Numbered from the stretch's first letter, positions 52,391 to 62,253 are shown. The stretch: DNA of 64,000 nt from Fermentibacter sp963718745 [NCBI: Candidatus Fermentibacterota bacterium] (GCA_963718745.1 OY970370.1:1612001-1676000), one strand, 5' to 3'. A program made the numbers and translations. The notes: generated from the sequence alone by a model not told the origin.

Positions 52391-53341
52391 ATGGCTGGCA
52401 GGACTCTTCGCTCCTCGCTCCAGGCAGGCGCTGCCTTATCGGCTTGCGTGCTCTCCCTGGCCATCTCGTCATGCGGAAATAATGACAGGACCGAGCCCGG
52501 AGCCGACTCCACGGCAGCCAGGGAGTACCGGATCGGGATGTCCCTCAGCATGTCGGAGGAGACCCCCTTCTTCGTATCTCTCGTCGAGGGCGCCCGCGAG
52601 TCTGCCGACAGGCTGGGGGTGACCCTGGAGGTGGCATACGCCGCCGACAGCCTGGAGCTGCAGATTTCCCAGATGAGGGACTTCGTCGACCGGGGAGTGG
52701 ACCTGATCCTGCTCAACCCTGTCAGCGACGGGATCGCCGGCGAGGTCGAGCAGACCAGCGCCCGGGGCGTGCCCATAATCACGATCGACAGGCGCGCACC
52801 CGGGGACTGCATCCTGTGCCACATAGCCTCGGACAACGTGGCGGGCGGAAGGATGGCGGGAGGCTACCTGGCAGAGGCGCTGCATCGCCAGGGCCGGGTG
52901 GTCGAGATCATCGGGACGGAGGGATCCTCGGCGGCGGCGGACAGGGGGCGCGGATTCTCGGAAGCGATAGCCTCATACCCTGATATCGAAGTCGTCGCGC
53001 GGATCACGGCCGACTTCTCCCGTGACCGGGCGGCCGCCGCCTTCGGCCTCCTGCTCGAGTCCGGCACCGCTATGGATGCCGTTTTCGCTCACAACGACGA
53101 CATGATCCTGGGAGCTATCCAGGCGGCGAGGGACGCTGGAGCCGCCGATACCATCCTGTTCGTAGGTTTCGATGCGATTAACGAGGCCATTCTCGCAGTC
53201 GAGACAGGCGACCTGCTCGCGACGGTCGCCCAGATGCCGGCGGAGATGGGCAGGCTCGGCATCGAGACCGCATTCGAGCACCTCGAGGGGAATCCCGTCC
53301 CGGACTCCATAATCGTCGACCTCGCCCTGATAGTCAGATGA
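52391..53341 (+). CDS. Periplasmic sugar-binding-type lipoprotein
   Basis: This 316-residue lipoprotein (signal ending AISSCGNN) is of the Peripla_BP_4/LacI-like class: YRIGMSLSMSEETPFFVSLVEGARESADRLGV, DFVDRGVDLILLNPVSDGI, GVPIITIDRRAPG, ASDNVAGGRMAGGYLAE, DAVFAHNDDMILGAIQAARDAG, ILFVGFDAINEAILAVETGDLLATVAQMP. These bind ribose, galactose, autoinducer-2 and similar. No ABC permease genes follow; instead a membrane hybrid kinase starts 37 bases downstream. It may therefore work as a sensor rather than a transporter subunit. Confidence 0.9.
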   Translation: MAGRTLRSSLQAGAALSACVLSLAISSCGNNDRTEPGADSTAAREYRIGMSLSMSEETPFFVSLVEGARESADRLGVTLEVAYAADSLELQISQMRDFVDRGVDLILLNPVSDGIAGEVEQTSARGVPIITIDRRAPGDCILCHIASDNVAGGRMAGGYLAEALHRQGRVVEIIGTEGSSAAADRGRGFSEAIASYPDIEVVARITADFSRDRAAAAFGLLLESGTAMDAVFAHNDDMILGAIQAARDAGAADTILFVGFDAINEAILAVETGDLLATVAQMPAEMGRLGIETAFEHLEGNPVPDSIIVDLALIVR

Positions 53342-53378
53342 GCCGCGGAGCACCGGTTCCCGCATCCGGAGAGCGCTA

Positions 53379-55889
53379 GTGTCCCATCCCCTCGATTCTA
53401 GAAGCGGGATGTCCATCCGCTCCCGCACGCTGCTAGGGTATGCAGTGCTCATGGCGCTCGTGTTCCTCGCGGGAGGGATCGGGCTCCTGCACGCGCATTC
53501 GGTGGACGATGCGCTGGACGCGATGAACCTCGGCGCCGACAGGATCCAGTATCTCACCGATCTCCGCATCAGATGGCTCTCGCTCCTCTCGTCCGTGGAC
53601 GAGATGATCCTCACGCGGCAGTCCTCGCTTGCGGGGACGGACGTATCCCAGCGCCTCTACGAGCTGACAACCTCCGTCCGTGAGACGGGCCGCAGTTTCG
53701 GGGAGGCCGACAGCTCCTACGCCGAACTCTCGCGGTGCGTGGAATCCGTGCCGGGGGTGATCTCGGCCATCAGTGAAGCAGCAGTCGCGGGCGGCTGGGC
53801 GCGGGCGCAGGTCCTCCGCCATACCGAGCTGGCATCCCTCCAGAGACGATTCGAGCAGATCCTCCGGAGCCTCCAGGAAAGAAACAGATCGCAGGTGATG
53901 CTCGATATCGAGGCGACCCGGCACATCCAGCAGAGGACCCGGACCGGCCTCTTCCTCATGGTCCTGTTCGCCCTGGTCTTCGGTCCGGTCGCCGCCGGCA
54001 TCACCGCCTCGAGCATCGTGCGGCCCATAGAGTTCCTCGCCGGTGCGGTACGCTCCCTCGAACCCGAGGGGTTGAAGCAGAAACTGGTGTTCGACCGCAG
54101 GGACGAGATCGGTGAACTGGCCCTTGCGTACAACCTCATGACAGAGAAGCTCCACCAGGTCCTGACAGGTCTCGAGGAGCAGATCAACACCTGCAGACTG
54201 GTCGAAGGAGCCCTGCGCACGAGCGAATCCCGCTATCGCAGCCTGTTCGAGCACTCCCCCATCTCCCTGTGGGAGCTGGACCTGGCCGGTTCCGGCGAAC
54301 TCGCTGGGAACGCGGCGACCGCGAGCTGCAGGGAACCCATCGGTTCCGATCCGCACGCGGAGGCGCAGCATGTGGGGGGGATCTCGGTCGTGGCGGTCAA
54401 CCGGAGCACTCTCGACCTGATGGAGGCCGTCGACGAACCTGATACGGGCAGGCTGTGCCGCCGCATCTCCGAGGATCTGGGGAGCCATCTGGCGCGGGCG
54501 CTGAGGGTCTTCGCCGGGGGAGGGACCGCATACGGTTCGGAGGCGAGGATAACCACGCTGAAGGGGAGGACGCTCGACGTCATAGCGCACATCGCCGTGC
54601 CTCCCGAGCAGGCGGGACTCTTCTCGCGGGTCTTCGTCTCCATCCTGGACATGACGGCCCGCAAGGAGATGGAGCAGGCTCTGCGCAAATCCGAGGAGCA
54701 GTACTACCGCGCGCAGAAGATGGAGGCGGTGGGCAGGCTCACGGGAGGGGTCGCCCACGATTTCAACAACATACTGACCGTTATAATCGGCAACTGTGAC
54801 ATCGCATTGTCCGAGCGGGGGATAGCGCCGTCGCTCGTGCAGCGGATCGAGCAGATCAGGTCTGCGGGACTGAGAGCCGCGTCGGTGACGGAGCAGCTCC
54901 TCGCCTTCAGCCACCAGCGGGTCTCCAAACCCGGTCCCGTCGCTCTGGCCTCCCTCGTCAGGGGTATCTCCGACATGCTCGAACGCATCCTGGGGGAGAA
55001 CATCGAGCTCGTCCTCGACCTCGAGCATCCGGTCCCCACCGTCATCGTCGACCCGGGTCACATGGAGCAGGTGATAATGAACCTGGCGGTGAACGCGAGG
55101 GATGCCATGCCGGAGGGGGGCCGGCTGGGGATCTCCCTGTTCAGCGCAAGCGTGGACGAAGCCTATTGCGACGGGCATCCGGATGCCTCGCCGGGAGAGC
55201 ATGCGGTCCTCGAGGTTTCGGATACCGGTACCGGGATAGAGGCGGAGATCATCGGGATGATCTTCGATCCATTCTTCACGACGAAGGACAGGGGGAAGGG
55301 GACGGGGCTCGGTCTCGCCACCGTTCAGGGCATAATCACGGACAGCAGGGGCTGGATCGACCTGAAGAGCGCTCCGGGGGCAGGCACCGTTTTCAGGATC
55401 TTCCTCCCCGGGAGCGATCTCCCTCCCGGTGAGCCCGTCGAGAGGAAGACCACGGAAACGGTCGGACCCGGTGCGAGCACGATTCTCCTGGTCGAGGACG
55501 AGGAGGCAGTGAGGGAGGTCACTTCGGCCGCTCTCAGGCTGAACGGATACCGCGTGCTCGAGGCGTCCGACGCGGACGGCGCCTTCAGGCTCTTCACAGA
55601 TGCGGCAGGGGAGATAGATCTCCTGGTCACGGACATCATCCTCTCCGGGAGCATCAACGGCATACGGATCGCGCGGGAGCTGAGGGAGAGGAAACCGGAC
55701 CTCGGGATCCTCTTCATCTCCGGTTATGCGACGGAGGAGATCGAACGGACCGGAGGGCTGTCGACGAATGCGGAGTTCCTCTCCAAGCCCTTCTCGACCG
55801 CCGCCTTCCTCGCCAGGGTGGCGGAGGTGATCGGAGCCGGTCCGGCCCGTCCGCCTGGCAGTCCGCCGCAGGGGCCGCACCGGGTGTAA
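53379..55889 (+). CDS. Hybrid sensor histidine kinase
   Basis: This 836-residue protein has TM1 (~18-38), a helical periplasmic four-helix sensor (~40-185), TM2 (~190-212), HAMP (~210-262), a PAS-like domain (~283-430), HisKA with phosphoacceptor His460 ([11 protein letters not shown]), HATPase_c ([38 protein letters not shown]), and a C-terminal receiver (LLVEDEE, Asp752 in [10 protein letters not shown]). GTG 53379 has GGAG upstream. Directly behind the binding lipoprotein, the pair resembles LuxP/LuxQ-like sensing. No separate response regulator follows. Confidence 0.92.
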   Translation: MSHPLDSRSGMSIRSRTLLGYAVLMALVFLAGGIGLLHAHSVDDALDAMNLGADRIQYLTDLRIRWLSLLSSVDEMILTRQSSLAGTDVSQRLYELTTSVRETGRSFGEADSSYAELSRCVESVPGVISAISEAAVAGGWARAQVLRHTELASLQRRFEQILRSLQERNRSQVMLDIEATRHIQQRTRTGLFLMVLFALVFGPVAAGITASSIVRPIEFLAGAVRSLEPEGLKQKLVFDRRDEIGELALAYNLMTEKLHQVLTGLEEQINTCRLVEGALRTSESRYRSLFEHSPISLWELDLAGSGELAGNAATASCREPIGSDPHAEAQHVGGISVVAVNRSTLDLMEAVDEPDTGRLCRRISEDLGSHLARALRVFAGGGTAYGSEARITTLKGRTLDVIAHIAVPPEQAGLFSRVFVSILDMTARKEMEQALRKSEEQYYRAQKMEAVGRLTGGVAHDFNNILTVIIGNCDIALSERGIAPSLVQRIEQIRSAGLRAASVTEQLLAFSHQRVSKPGPVALASLVRGISDMLERILGENIELVLDLEHPVPTVIVDPGHMEQVIMNLAVNARDAMPEGGRLGISLFSASVDEAYCDGHPDASPGEHAVLEVSDTGTGIEAEIIGMIFDPFFTTKDRGKGTGLGLATVQGIITDSRGWIDLKSAPGAGTVFRIFLPGSDLPPGEPVERKTTETVGPGASTILLVEDEEAVREVTSAALRLNGYRVLEASDADGAFRLFTDAAGEIDLLVTDIILSGSINGIRIARELRERKPDLGILFISGYATEEIERTGGLSTNAEFLSKPFSTAAFLARVAEVIGAGPARPPGSPPQGPHRV

Positions 55890-55970
55890 CCGGACGGCCT
55901 CCGGCTGCGTCGATTGAATGATGCATGGGAGTCTTGCCGCTTCTTCACCGGGGGAATTGGGGGGGTCTGG

Positions 55971-57080
55971 ATGAGGATTTGTTTCGCTTCCGCGGTTGCG
56001 GTTGCAGCCATAGCGCTTGTCTCGTGCGGCGGGGGGCCCGCCGGGGAGATTCCTGCCGACGACGTGACCCGTCTCGCGATTTCTGATTCGATAGGCATCG
56101 AGCTGGGTGACTCCAACTATGTCTTCGGCTCGCTGATGAGCGTCGAGCTCGGTCCCGACGGACTCCTTTACGCCCTGGACAGGGCGCGGTGCTGCGTGCT
56201 GGTCTACGATGGTACGGGAGCTTTCGTCAGGCAGATCGGGAGTTCCGGGTCGGGTCCGGGCGAGATGCTCAACCCTCTCTCGATGGCCGTGCTGGGCGAC
56301 GGGCGGGTGACCGTATGCGCCGCGTTCAACGGCGGCATGTACATCTACTCCCCGGACGGGACGTGGGAGGGCCTCTCGGCCGAGTTCACCACCAATCCCC
56401 CGATGCTGATGGAGGGAGCGGACTCGAATGCCTACGTCGCCCTCAAGCTCGACGTGGACCTGGACGAGTCAGGCGCCCTCCAGATGCGCGTAAGGATCGC
56501 AAGGTACGAGGAGGCGAACGAGCCTTCCGTCTGCTATCACGACATGACGATGCCCTTCGATCCCACGGACCTGACGGGTCTGATGAGGGAGTCCTACCTG
56601 GGATGGGTCTACGGAGCCTCCGGCTCGGGGCTCGTGGCCGTTGCGAAGCGGAGCAGCTCGGTCTACAGCATCGACGTCTACGATCCCTCAGGCACGCTCC
56701 TCACGACTCTCGAGGGCGACCCGGAGCAGGTGGCCAAGTCCGAGGAGGCTGTCGCCGACGAGAAGGCCTTCATCGAGTCGCTGCTGCGGAACATGGGCGT
56801 CAGCGGGGTGATAATCGAGTACGAGCCCGACCCCATGTGCGAGCAGGTCGTCGGGGTCGGCTTCGACGGCTCGGATCGCATCTGGGTGCAGCGTGGCACG
56901 ACCGATGCCCCGACCTTCGACGTGTGGAGCCTGGAAGGGGAGCTGCTCATGACCGCCAGGGTGGACGCCCCGGGGTCGGATATCGGCTTCTGGGATGTCG
57001 AGTACGGACCGGACGCACTGTACGCGTTCTCGATGGATCCGGTCTCCTATCAGAAGATCTACGTCATCCCTATGCCGTAG
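55971..57080 (+). CDS. 6-bladed beta-propeller lipoprotein
   Basis: This 369-residue lipoprotein has a good lipobox (IALVSCGGG). The start ATG 55971 follows GGGGGGG. It shares with 1974-3089 the segment DSIGIE-GDS-YVFG and propeller units such as DGLLYALDRARCCVLVYDGTGAFVRQIGSSGSGPGEM. Toward the end, DGSDRIWVQRGTTDAPTFDVW matches DSLNRVWVRRGGYLEAVYDV of the same paralogue. It overlaps the convergent next gene by 11 bases. Confidence 0.8.
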   Translation: MRICFASAVAVAAIALVSCGGGPAGEIPADDVTRLAISDSIGIELGDSNYVFGSLMSVELGPDGLLYALDRARCCVLVYDGTGAFVRQIGSSGSGPGEMLNPLSMAVLGDGRVTVCAAFNGGMYIYSPDGTWEGLSAEFTTNPPMLMEGADSNAYVALKLDVDLDESGALQMRVRIARYEEANEPSVCYHDMTMPFDPTDLTGLMRESYLGWVYGASGSGLVAVAKRSSSVYSIDVYDPSGTLLTTLEGDPEQVAKSEEAVADEKAFIESLLRNMGVSGVIIEYEPDPMCEQVVGVGFDGSDRIWVQRGTTDAPTFDVWSLEGELLMTARVDAPGSDIGFWDVEYGPDALYAFSMDPVSYQKIYVIPMP

Positions 57081-57444
57081 ATCCTGACCCGGCCGGTCCG
57101 GTCCGCATCTCCAGGATCCTCCTGACGGAGCCGATCAGCCCGAGCACCCATCCGACGGGATAGGGGACGATGGCGAGCGCCCACCACATGGAGCGCCCGG
57201 TGCTCCCCCCGATTCCTCCCATGGCGCTCAGGCCGAACATGACGGCCACTCCGGCCAGGATGAGGCCGAGCGCCCTGAAGAGCATCAGCCTGTGCCTGCT
57301 GCGGCCCAGGTATGCACCGGCCGCTGCCATCGCCGAGCCGGCCACTATCACGACGGAGCCTTCCAGCGGGTCGATCGCACCCAGAACCATGAGTACGAGG
57401 CCGGCTATCCCCAGGATCCGGGTCCACAGTTCGCGCCTGTCCAT
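57070..57444 (-). CDS. Small integral membrane protein
   Basis: This 124-residue protein has four hydrophobic helices (LGIAGLVLMVLGAI, GSVVIVAGSAMAAAGAYLG, ALGLILAGVAVMFGL, WWALAIVPYPVGWVLGLIGSV). ATG 57444 follows GGAGGTGGG. No family is recognised. Its last codons overlap the end of the opposing lipoprotein gene. Confidence 0.6.
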   Translation of the reverse strand: MDRRELWTRILGIAGLVLMVLGAIDPLEGSVVIVAGSAMAAAGAYLGRSRHRLMLFRALGLILAGVAVMFGLSAMGGIGGSTGRSMWWALAIVPYPVGWVLGLIGSVRRILEMRTGPAGSGSTA

Positions 57445-57578
57445 CCCACCTCCACCGCCGTGTGACGAAATGCCTGTCACCTGACCCCTGCGGGGTCATG
57501 TCCGGAACATGCAGGAGATCACGGCGATCTGCATGCCCGGCTCGAGGGCCATCGGTCCCGCCCGGGGGGCAGGCCGCG

Positions 57579-58043
57579 TCAGAGGCCCGTGCCGTTCCTC
57601 CGTCTGATCTGCACTATCATCTTGTCCAGCTCCTGCAGGAACCTCGAACGGTCCGTCTTCGCGAACGGAGCCGGGCCTCCGGTTATCAACCCCTGCTCCC
57701 TGAGATCGTGCAGGAGGTCCCGCGTGGAGAGGACGTCCCCGATGTTGTCCTCGGTGAAGGGCCGGCCTGTGTTGCCCAGCACCAGCGCTCCCTTCCCGAG
57801 GCACCTCCAGGCGAGGGGGATGTCGCCGGTGATGACGATGTCGCCCTTTTCGGCCTTGTCGGCGATCCAGTCATCGACGATATCCGGTCCGCTGTCGACC
57901 ACGACAAGCGAAAGCCAGCCTGATTCAGGCACGCGCATCCACGAGTTCGACACCAGGACGACATCCAGGCCGTACCGTTTCGCGACGGTGTAGATCTCCT
58001 GCTTCACCGGGCATGCGTCAGCGTCGACATAGATGACGAGCAA
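57579..58043 (-). CDS. YaiI/YqxD family protein (UPF0178, DUF188)
   Basis: This 154-residue protein fits DUF188 over its whole length: VIYVDADACPVKQEIYTVAKRYGLDVVLVSNSWMRVP, VVVDSGPDIVDDWIADKAEKGDIVITGDIPLAWRCLGKGA, NTGRPFTEDNIGDVLSTRDLLHDLREQG. The acidic residues fit a PIN-like metal-binding fold, but the function is not established. TTG 58043 lies seven bases after AAGGAAGG. Confidence 0.93.
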   Translation of the reverse strand: MLVIYVDADACPVKQEIYTVAKRYGLDVVLVSNSWMRVPESGWLSLVVVDSGPDIVDDWIADKAEKGDIVITGDIPLAWRCLGKGALVLGNTGRPFTEDNIGDVLSTRDLLHDLREQGLITGGPAPFAKTDRSRFLQELDKMIVQIRRRNGTGL

Positions 58044-58140
58044 CCGTGAACCTTCCTTCTCCTGCTGCCGGATTCCAGAGAGCTTCCTTCCGGACTGTCA
58101 CATTCGTAAGGGTCGGCGGAGGCCGCGGAGGCGGACCGGA

Positions 58141-59091
58141 TCAGATCGGTTGCCCGGCATCCGCCTCACCGCGGGATCCCCGGCGGAGCAGCACCGACAG
58201 GTTCCGCCCCAGCAGGCCGTAATTGTCCCCGGCGAAATCCATCACGCGAAGTTTTCCGGCTGTCTCCGCCGGCAGGCTGTCGAACGGCGTGCCTTCGAGC
58301 AGCAGGCCCGTCTCGGCCTCGGTGAAGGCGCCGAGGTCATCGTACCGGCCTGCCAGGAAGGCGTTCGCGGGGCATGCATCCTGACACATCATGCAGCCGA
58401 TCAGCGAGTTGTGCCACGAAGGATCTATCCATGCCTGGAAGTCCCCCTCGGTCTCGTTGTGCAGGGTCAGGCACTTTTCGGCGTGCAGCAGGAACCGCCC
58501 GTCCGCCATGGCTCCCGTCGGACAGCTCCGTTCGCAAACGCCGCATGACGAACACCGGACCATGACCCGGGGCTCGCGCCACGGATCGGAGTCACACGGC
58601 ATGTCGGATACGACGACGGCCAGTTCCAGGTAGCTGCCCAGGCCTTCGACGTAGCAGATGTTGTTCCGGCCGTATTCGGCCAGCCCGCTTCCGACCGCCA
58701 GGGTCTTCTCTGGCAGCCTGTACCTGCGGACACCGTATCCTTCCGGCGCCAGCCATTCCCCGAGAGCCGCCGTCACGGTCATGGTCTTCTCCACGAATCC
58801 GACGTAGGTCGGCGGGATGACGACAGGCACACGTCCGCCCCGCCATCCGAAGGAGACGAGCACCGGGAGGGCCTCCCGCGCTACGATTATTATGGACCGG
58901 GGGGAGAGGTCTGGAGGAGCTTCGTACACGAAACGCAGGTATTCCCGGAGGGTCTTGTCCTCAGGCAGCCCTGCCTCGAACCGGCTCTCGACCGCCTCAC
59001 GCAGCGAATCGAGCCTCGACCATGGGACCGCCTGGCATCTCCAGCCACGCTCTTCCGCCTTCGCGGAGATTCTCTCGAAGACCGTGCTCAC
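58141..59091 (-). CDS. QueG-like 4Fe-4S double-cluster protein
   Basis: This 316-residue protein resembles epoxyqueuosine reductase QueG in its C-terminal iron-sulfur part (CSSCGVCERSCPTGA, EKCLTLHNE, CMMCQDACPANA) and in the central GSGLAEYGRNNICYVEGLGSYLELAVVV, near QueG's cobalamin-binding region. The N-terminal ~110 residues are less similar. True QueG lacks a flavoprotein partner; here one is encoded 16 bases upstream. It may thus reduce another substrate. The start is GTG 59091. Confidence 0.8.
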   Translation of the reverse strand: MSTVFERISAKAEERGWRCQAVPWSRLDSLREAVESRFEAGLPEDKTLREYLRFVYEAPPDLSPRSIIIVAREALPVLVSFGWRGGRVPVVIPPTYVGFVEKTMTVTAALGEWLAPEGYGVRRYRLPEKTLAVGSGLAEYGRNNICYVEGLGSYLELAVVVSDMPCDSDPWREPRVMVRCSSCGVCERSCPTGAMADGRFLLHAEKCLTLHNETEGDFQAWIDPSWHNSLIGCMMCQDACPANAFLAGRYDDLGAFTEAETGLLLEGTPFDSLPAETAGKLRVMDFAGDNYGLLGRNLSVLLRRGSRGEADAGQPI

Positions 59092-59107
59092 GGCATCACC
59101 CCCCGGC

Positions 59108-59887
59108 TCACATGAACCTCATCAGCACGCCGGCCAGCTTCCCGGCGATGGATGCGGCGGCGAGCCTGCAGGGGCCTATCCTGGCATCTACCGGATAAGG
59201 CCTCCCCGCGAGCTTCGAGTAGTGCTCGAAGTCCGCCGGGAAGATCCTGGCAGCCTCCTCCGCCGTGAACGCGCTCCTCTGGACCCTGAACTGGATCAGG
59301 CTGCCGAGCGATGGCTGGATGGCGTCACCCCTGGAGAGGTTCCGGTGGAACCTGCGGGCCGCCCTGCGGGCCTTCTCCTCGAGCTTCGCAGGGAAACCGC
59401 CTTCGCTGTCCTGCCCCCTGCCGGCCACTCCTGTAACCGTCCGGAAGCCCATCACGCCCAGCATGCTCTTCATGTAGGAGAGGGTGGGGCGCGTGCCTAC
59501 GGCCCCTGTCGTGACCGCCGCCATGGCGTGCTTGCGGAAGAAGGCGGGCCTGTGGCAGAACGAGGCCAGCCTGTCCAGGAACAGCTTGGTCTGGGCGGTG
59601 ACGTGGTAGATGTAGACGGGCGAGGCCAGTATCACCCCGTCGCTTCCCTCGATCGACTCCATTATGCCGTCGACGTCGTCCGATATCGGGCAGTGTCCGA
59701 AGCCCTTCGAGAGGCACAGCATGCAGCCCCTGCATGGCTCGATCCTCCGCTCCGCCAGGAATACGTACTCGACCTTCACGTCGCAGAGCTTCGCGAGCTC
59801 GTCCTCCACGACCTCCACGAGGTGAAGCGTGTTCCTGCGGCGCGGGCTGCCGATGAGCGCAACTATGGAAAGTGCATGCTCCGGCAT
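59108..59887 (-). CDS. NADPH-dependent FMN reductase/iron-sulfur flavoprotein-like
   Basis: This 259-residue protein has a flavodoxin-like fold: IVALIGSPRRRNTLHLVEVVEDEL (phosphate loop), the cysteine cluster CRGCMLCLSKGFGHCP, and GVILASPVYIYHVTAQTKLFLDRL. The cysteines could hold a 4Fe-4S cluster. The last ~80 residues are helical and extra. GGAGGT precedes ATG 59887. It is the first gene of a two-gene operon with the QueG-like protein and may feed it electrons. Confidence 0.85.
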   Translation of the reverse strand: MPEHALSIVALIGSPRRRNTLHLVEVVEDELAKLCDVKVEYVFLAERRIEPCRGCMLCLSKGFGHCPISDDVDGIMESIEGSDGVILASPVYIYHVTAQTKLFLDRLASFCHRPAFFRKHAMAAVTTGAVGTRPTLSYMKSMLGVMGFRTVTGVAGRGQDSEGGFPAKLEEKARRAARRFHRNLSRGDAIQPSLGSLIQFRVQRSAFTAEEAARIFPADFEHYSKLAGRPYPVDARIGPCRLAAASIAGKLAGVLMRFM

Positions 59888-60302
59888 CTGTCACCTCCGG
59901 TGGTTGCCGGGACGATAATCAGGAACCGGCTCGTACCAGGCTGTCGGACCGCCCCGGGTCCTCACAAGGCCGGGGGTCAGCCGGACACGGGCGCCACCCG
60001 TCTCCCGGCAGGAGTATACGGCATCCCATGACCGGCCTCCAGCGATGAGTACACTCTCCGCACGTCTGACTTCCCCCTCCGGATGCCTGAAAACCCGTTC
60101 ATGGAACAACTGTCCTGTGCACACGCCGGTCATCGGTTCGAGAAACCCGCATGGTCCCAGCCCGGAGCGGCTTGCTTGACGGCAGCCCTGCCCCTGGGGA
60201 TGTTGAACTCGATCCCGGTTCGGCCGAGCTCCCGGGGAATCGAGAAGCAAACGCCTGCGGCCCATGGATCAAGGGTCGTATTGCGCTGAAGGAGGAGGTC
60301 CC
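59888..60302. other. 415-bp divergent intergenic region
   Basis: No gene is evident. It should contain promoters for the flavoprotein operon (leftward) and the DUF937 gene (rightward); TTGACG near 60177 with GATGTT 17 bp on is a weak candidate for the latter. Confidence 0.35.
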
Positions 60303-60890
60303 ATGAACCCTATCGTACAGCAGCTTCTGCAGCAGCTGGCGGGCGGCGGCCTGTCCAGCCTCTCGAACAGGATCGGATCGGACGAGCGGACCACGGGATC
60401 CGCACTCGCGACGATCGTACCGATCCTGATCTCCGCGCTCGCGAAGAACACCGCAGGGCCCGGAGGGGCGGACGAGCTTCATCAGGCCCTTGCCGAGGAT
60501 CATGACGGCTCGATCCTCGACAACCTCGAGGGTTTCCTGGAGAACCCCCAGGCCGCCAACGGAGCCGGCATCCTCAGACACGTCCTCGGAGGCAGGCAGC
60601 CTGTCGTCACAAATGCTCTGACACGGGGAACCAACCTGAACGGCGATCAGATCGGGCAGCTCATGCAGATTGCCGCTCCTCTCCTGATGGGCATCCTCGG
60701 GAGGCAGCAGAGGAGCAGCGGCCTCGACAGCAATGCGCTTGCGACCTTCCTCGGCGGGCAGCGTCAGAGCGTACAGGAATCGAACCCCGACGCCATGGGT
60801 GTTCTCGGCAGACTGCTCGATTCCGACAACGACGGCTCGGCGACGGACGACATCCTCGGCGCGATAGGGAAGCTGTTCGGCGGCCGCTGA
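60303..60890 (+). CDS. DUF937 protein
   Basis: This 195-residue protein has two DUF937-type helical units: NPIVQQLLQQLAGGGLSSLSNRIG...ATIVPILISALAKN and LRHVLGGRQP, LNGDQIGQLMQIAAPLLMGILGRQQ, ending LGRLLDSDNDGSATDDILGAIGKLFGGR. The family has no settled role. ATG 60303 follows AGGAGG. The DNDGSATDD loop could bind Ca. Confidence 0.9.
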   Translation: MNPIVQQLLQQLAGGGLSSLSNRIGSDERTTGSALATIVPILISALAKNTAGPGGADELHQALAEDHDGSILDNLEGFLENPQAANGAGILRHVLGGRQPVVTNALTRGTNLNGDQIGQLMQIAAPLLMGILGRQQRSSGLDSNALATFLGGQRQSVQESNPDAMGVLGRLLDSDNDGSATDDILGAIGKLFGGR

Positions 60891-61007
60891 CCGGGCAGGT
60901 CGCCTGGGCGAGGCAGGCTGCTCGGCCCGGACGGCCGACCCCGGACGGGTTGTTACCGCCTGCCGCTCGGATGTATCGGGTTTGTTTACGGTAAACTGAT
61001 GCCGTGA

Positions 61008-61081
61008 TGGCTGGGGAGCAGGGACTCGAACCCCGGTAGGCAGATCCAGAGTCTGCTGTCCTACCACTGGACGACTCCCCA
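61008..61081 (-). tRNA. tRNA-Gln (anticodon CTG)
   Basis: On the minus strand the 74 bases fold as a standard cloverleaf: acceptor TGGGGAG/CTCCCCA, D arm GTCC-AGTGGTA-GGAC, anticodon arm GCAGA-CTCTGGA-TCTGC with anticodon CTG, four-base variable loop, T arm with TTCGAGT loop, discriminator G and encoded CCA. It reads CAG codons. Confidence 0.97.
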
Positions 61082-61096
61082 GCTGCACGACGCCGG

Positions 61097-61126
61097 AAGA
61101 TACGGGCGCCCGCTCGCGGCTGTCAA
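61097..61126 (-). promoter_or_regulatory. tRNA-Gln promoter
   Basis: TTGACA (61121-61126), 18 bp, TATCTT (61097-61102) on the minus strand, placing the transcript start about 9 bases before the tRNA. Confidence 0.7.
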
Positions 61127-61260
61127 CATTTCAGTCGACTGCGACAACCTCGAGCGGCTTTGCAGCGATCCCGACCGGGGAAACGGAGCAGACTCCCGGT
61201 GTCAGCCCTCCTGTTCCGGGGGTGGACAGGTCACGGAAGCGTCCCTCTTCATCATGGCTG

Positions 61261-62253
61261 TCAGAATGCCGCCTCCATGTCCGAAAGCCTGACGCTGACT
61301 GTCTCTCCTGGACCCACATCGATAGTGGAGGTCACGAACCGGACGCCTCCTGACGGCAGCCGCCTCGAGAGGTGGACGCAGTACGAACCCTGTCCGACCT
61401 CCAGGGAGCAGGGTGCCGCAGGATCGAGCTCCACCCAGTCGAGAGCCATGTATCTCCCCGGGCAGGGGATGGAGATGGCGACAAGGATGCTGTCGGATGC
61501 TGCGGAGACTGGTTCTAGTGCTATCGATCCCGTTGCCGTGCGCTGTGCAGTTATGTACTCGTCGCCCGCGACCGCCAGGGACAGCCCGGCGAAACCCTCC
61601 GGGATGCTGTCCGACGGCAGCATGACAGGCGTCCAGCCAGCCCCGTCCCAGTACTCGAGCCAGCCGCCCTCCCGGCCTGCCTCCCCCTGGAACCAGCCCA
61701 TGACGGAGCGGACCGGGATCCCCATGGATCTGAGGCTCGAGCCGAGGAGGACGCGGAGTTCGACGGGAGTTCCTCCTCCTGATGACAGCACGTCCCGCGG
61801 GGAGGACACTCCCCCGAGGATGTCGTACGGCCTGCATCGCATCGACGAGACGGCCCAGGCGATCCGCGAGGCGACCGTGGCGCACGTGGTGTCGGCCTCT
61901 CCCAGCCTCTGCAGCCAGTGGGTCTGGAGCGGGGTGCGGTAGGCGGTCACGGGCTCCTCGTCGATCCGGTACTGGACCAGGGCGGGCAGGAAGACGTCCG
62001 TCGGGATCGAGTCGTACCAGTCGGCCCGGGATTCAAGGGCGCCGATCACGTGGTCCATGAGAGCCTCGGAGTTCATCTCGAGCCGGTCCAGGCGCGGGAT
62101 CGAGCCGAACAGGTACTCGACAGCCTCCAGGACCTCGCCTCTGTAGGATGACATGGTCTCCCCCCAGAAGTCCGAGTTCCCGGGCGTATCCGCGAGCAGG
62201 CTGTCCCGTTCCGCCGGGGTGAGCAGCGTGAGTGCGACGAGGAGAAGAGTCAT
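61261..62253 (-). CDS. Transglutaminase-like protein lacking catalytic residues
   Basis: This 330-residue secreted protein has a short signal (TLLLVALTLLTPA). The layout matches the upstream gene: an N-terminal domain (EALMDHVIGALESRADWYDSIPTDVFLPALVQYRI), then the transglutaminase-like core. Where the partner has SGRCEEL, this has GGGTPVEL, and where the partner has NNHAWTEVW, this has EGGWLEYW. The cysteine and histidine of the triad are both gone. ATG 62253 overlaps the stop of the upstream gene (ATGA), preceded by GGAGGAG. It is likely a binding or regulatory partner. Confidence 0.8.
   Translation of the reverse strand: MTLLLVALTLLTPAERDSLLADTPGNSDFWGETMSSYRGEVLEAVEYLFGSIPRLDRLEMNSEALMDHVIGALESRADWYDSIPTDVFLPALVQYRIDEEPVTAYRTPLQTHWLQRLGEADTTCATVASRIAWAVSSMRCRPYDILGGVSSPRDVLSSGGGTPVELRVLLGSSLRSMGIPVRSVMGWFQGEAGREGGWLEYWDGAGWTPVMLPSDSIPEGFAGLSLAVAGDEYITAQRTATGSIALEPVSAASDSILVAISIPCPGRYMALDWVELDPAAPCSLEVGQGSYCVHLSRRLPSGGVRFVTSTIDVGPGETVSVRLSDMEAAF

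Noticed and set aside
53433-55880. Minus-strand open frame of 815 codons
   Set aside because: Exact shadow of the hybrid kinase, which has a full set of domains. The antisense text has no recognisable domain.
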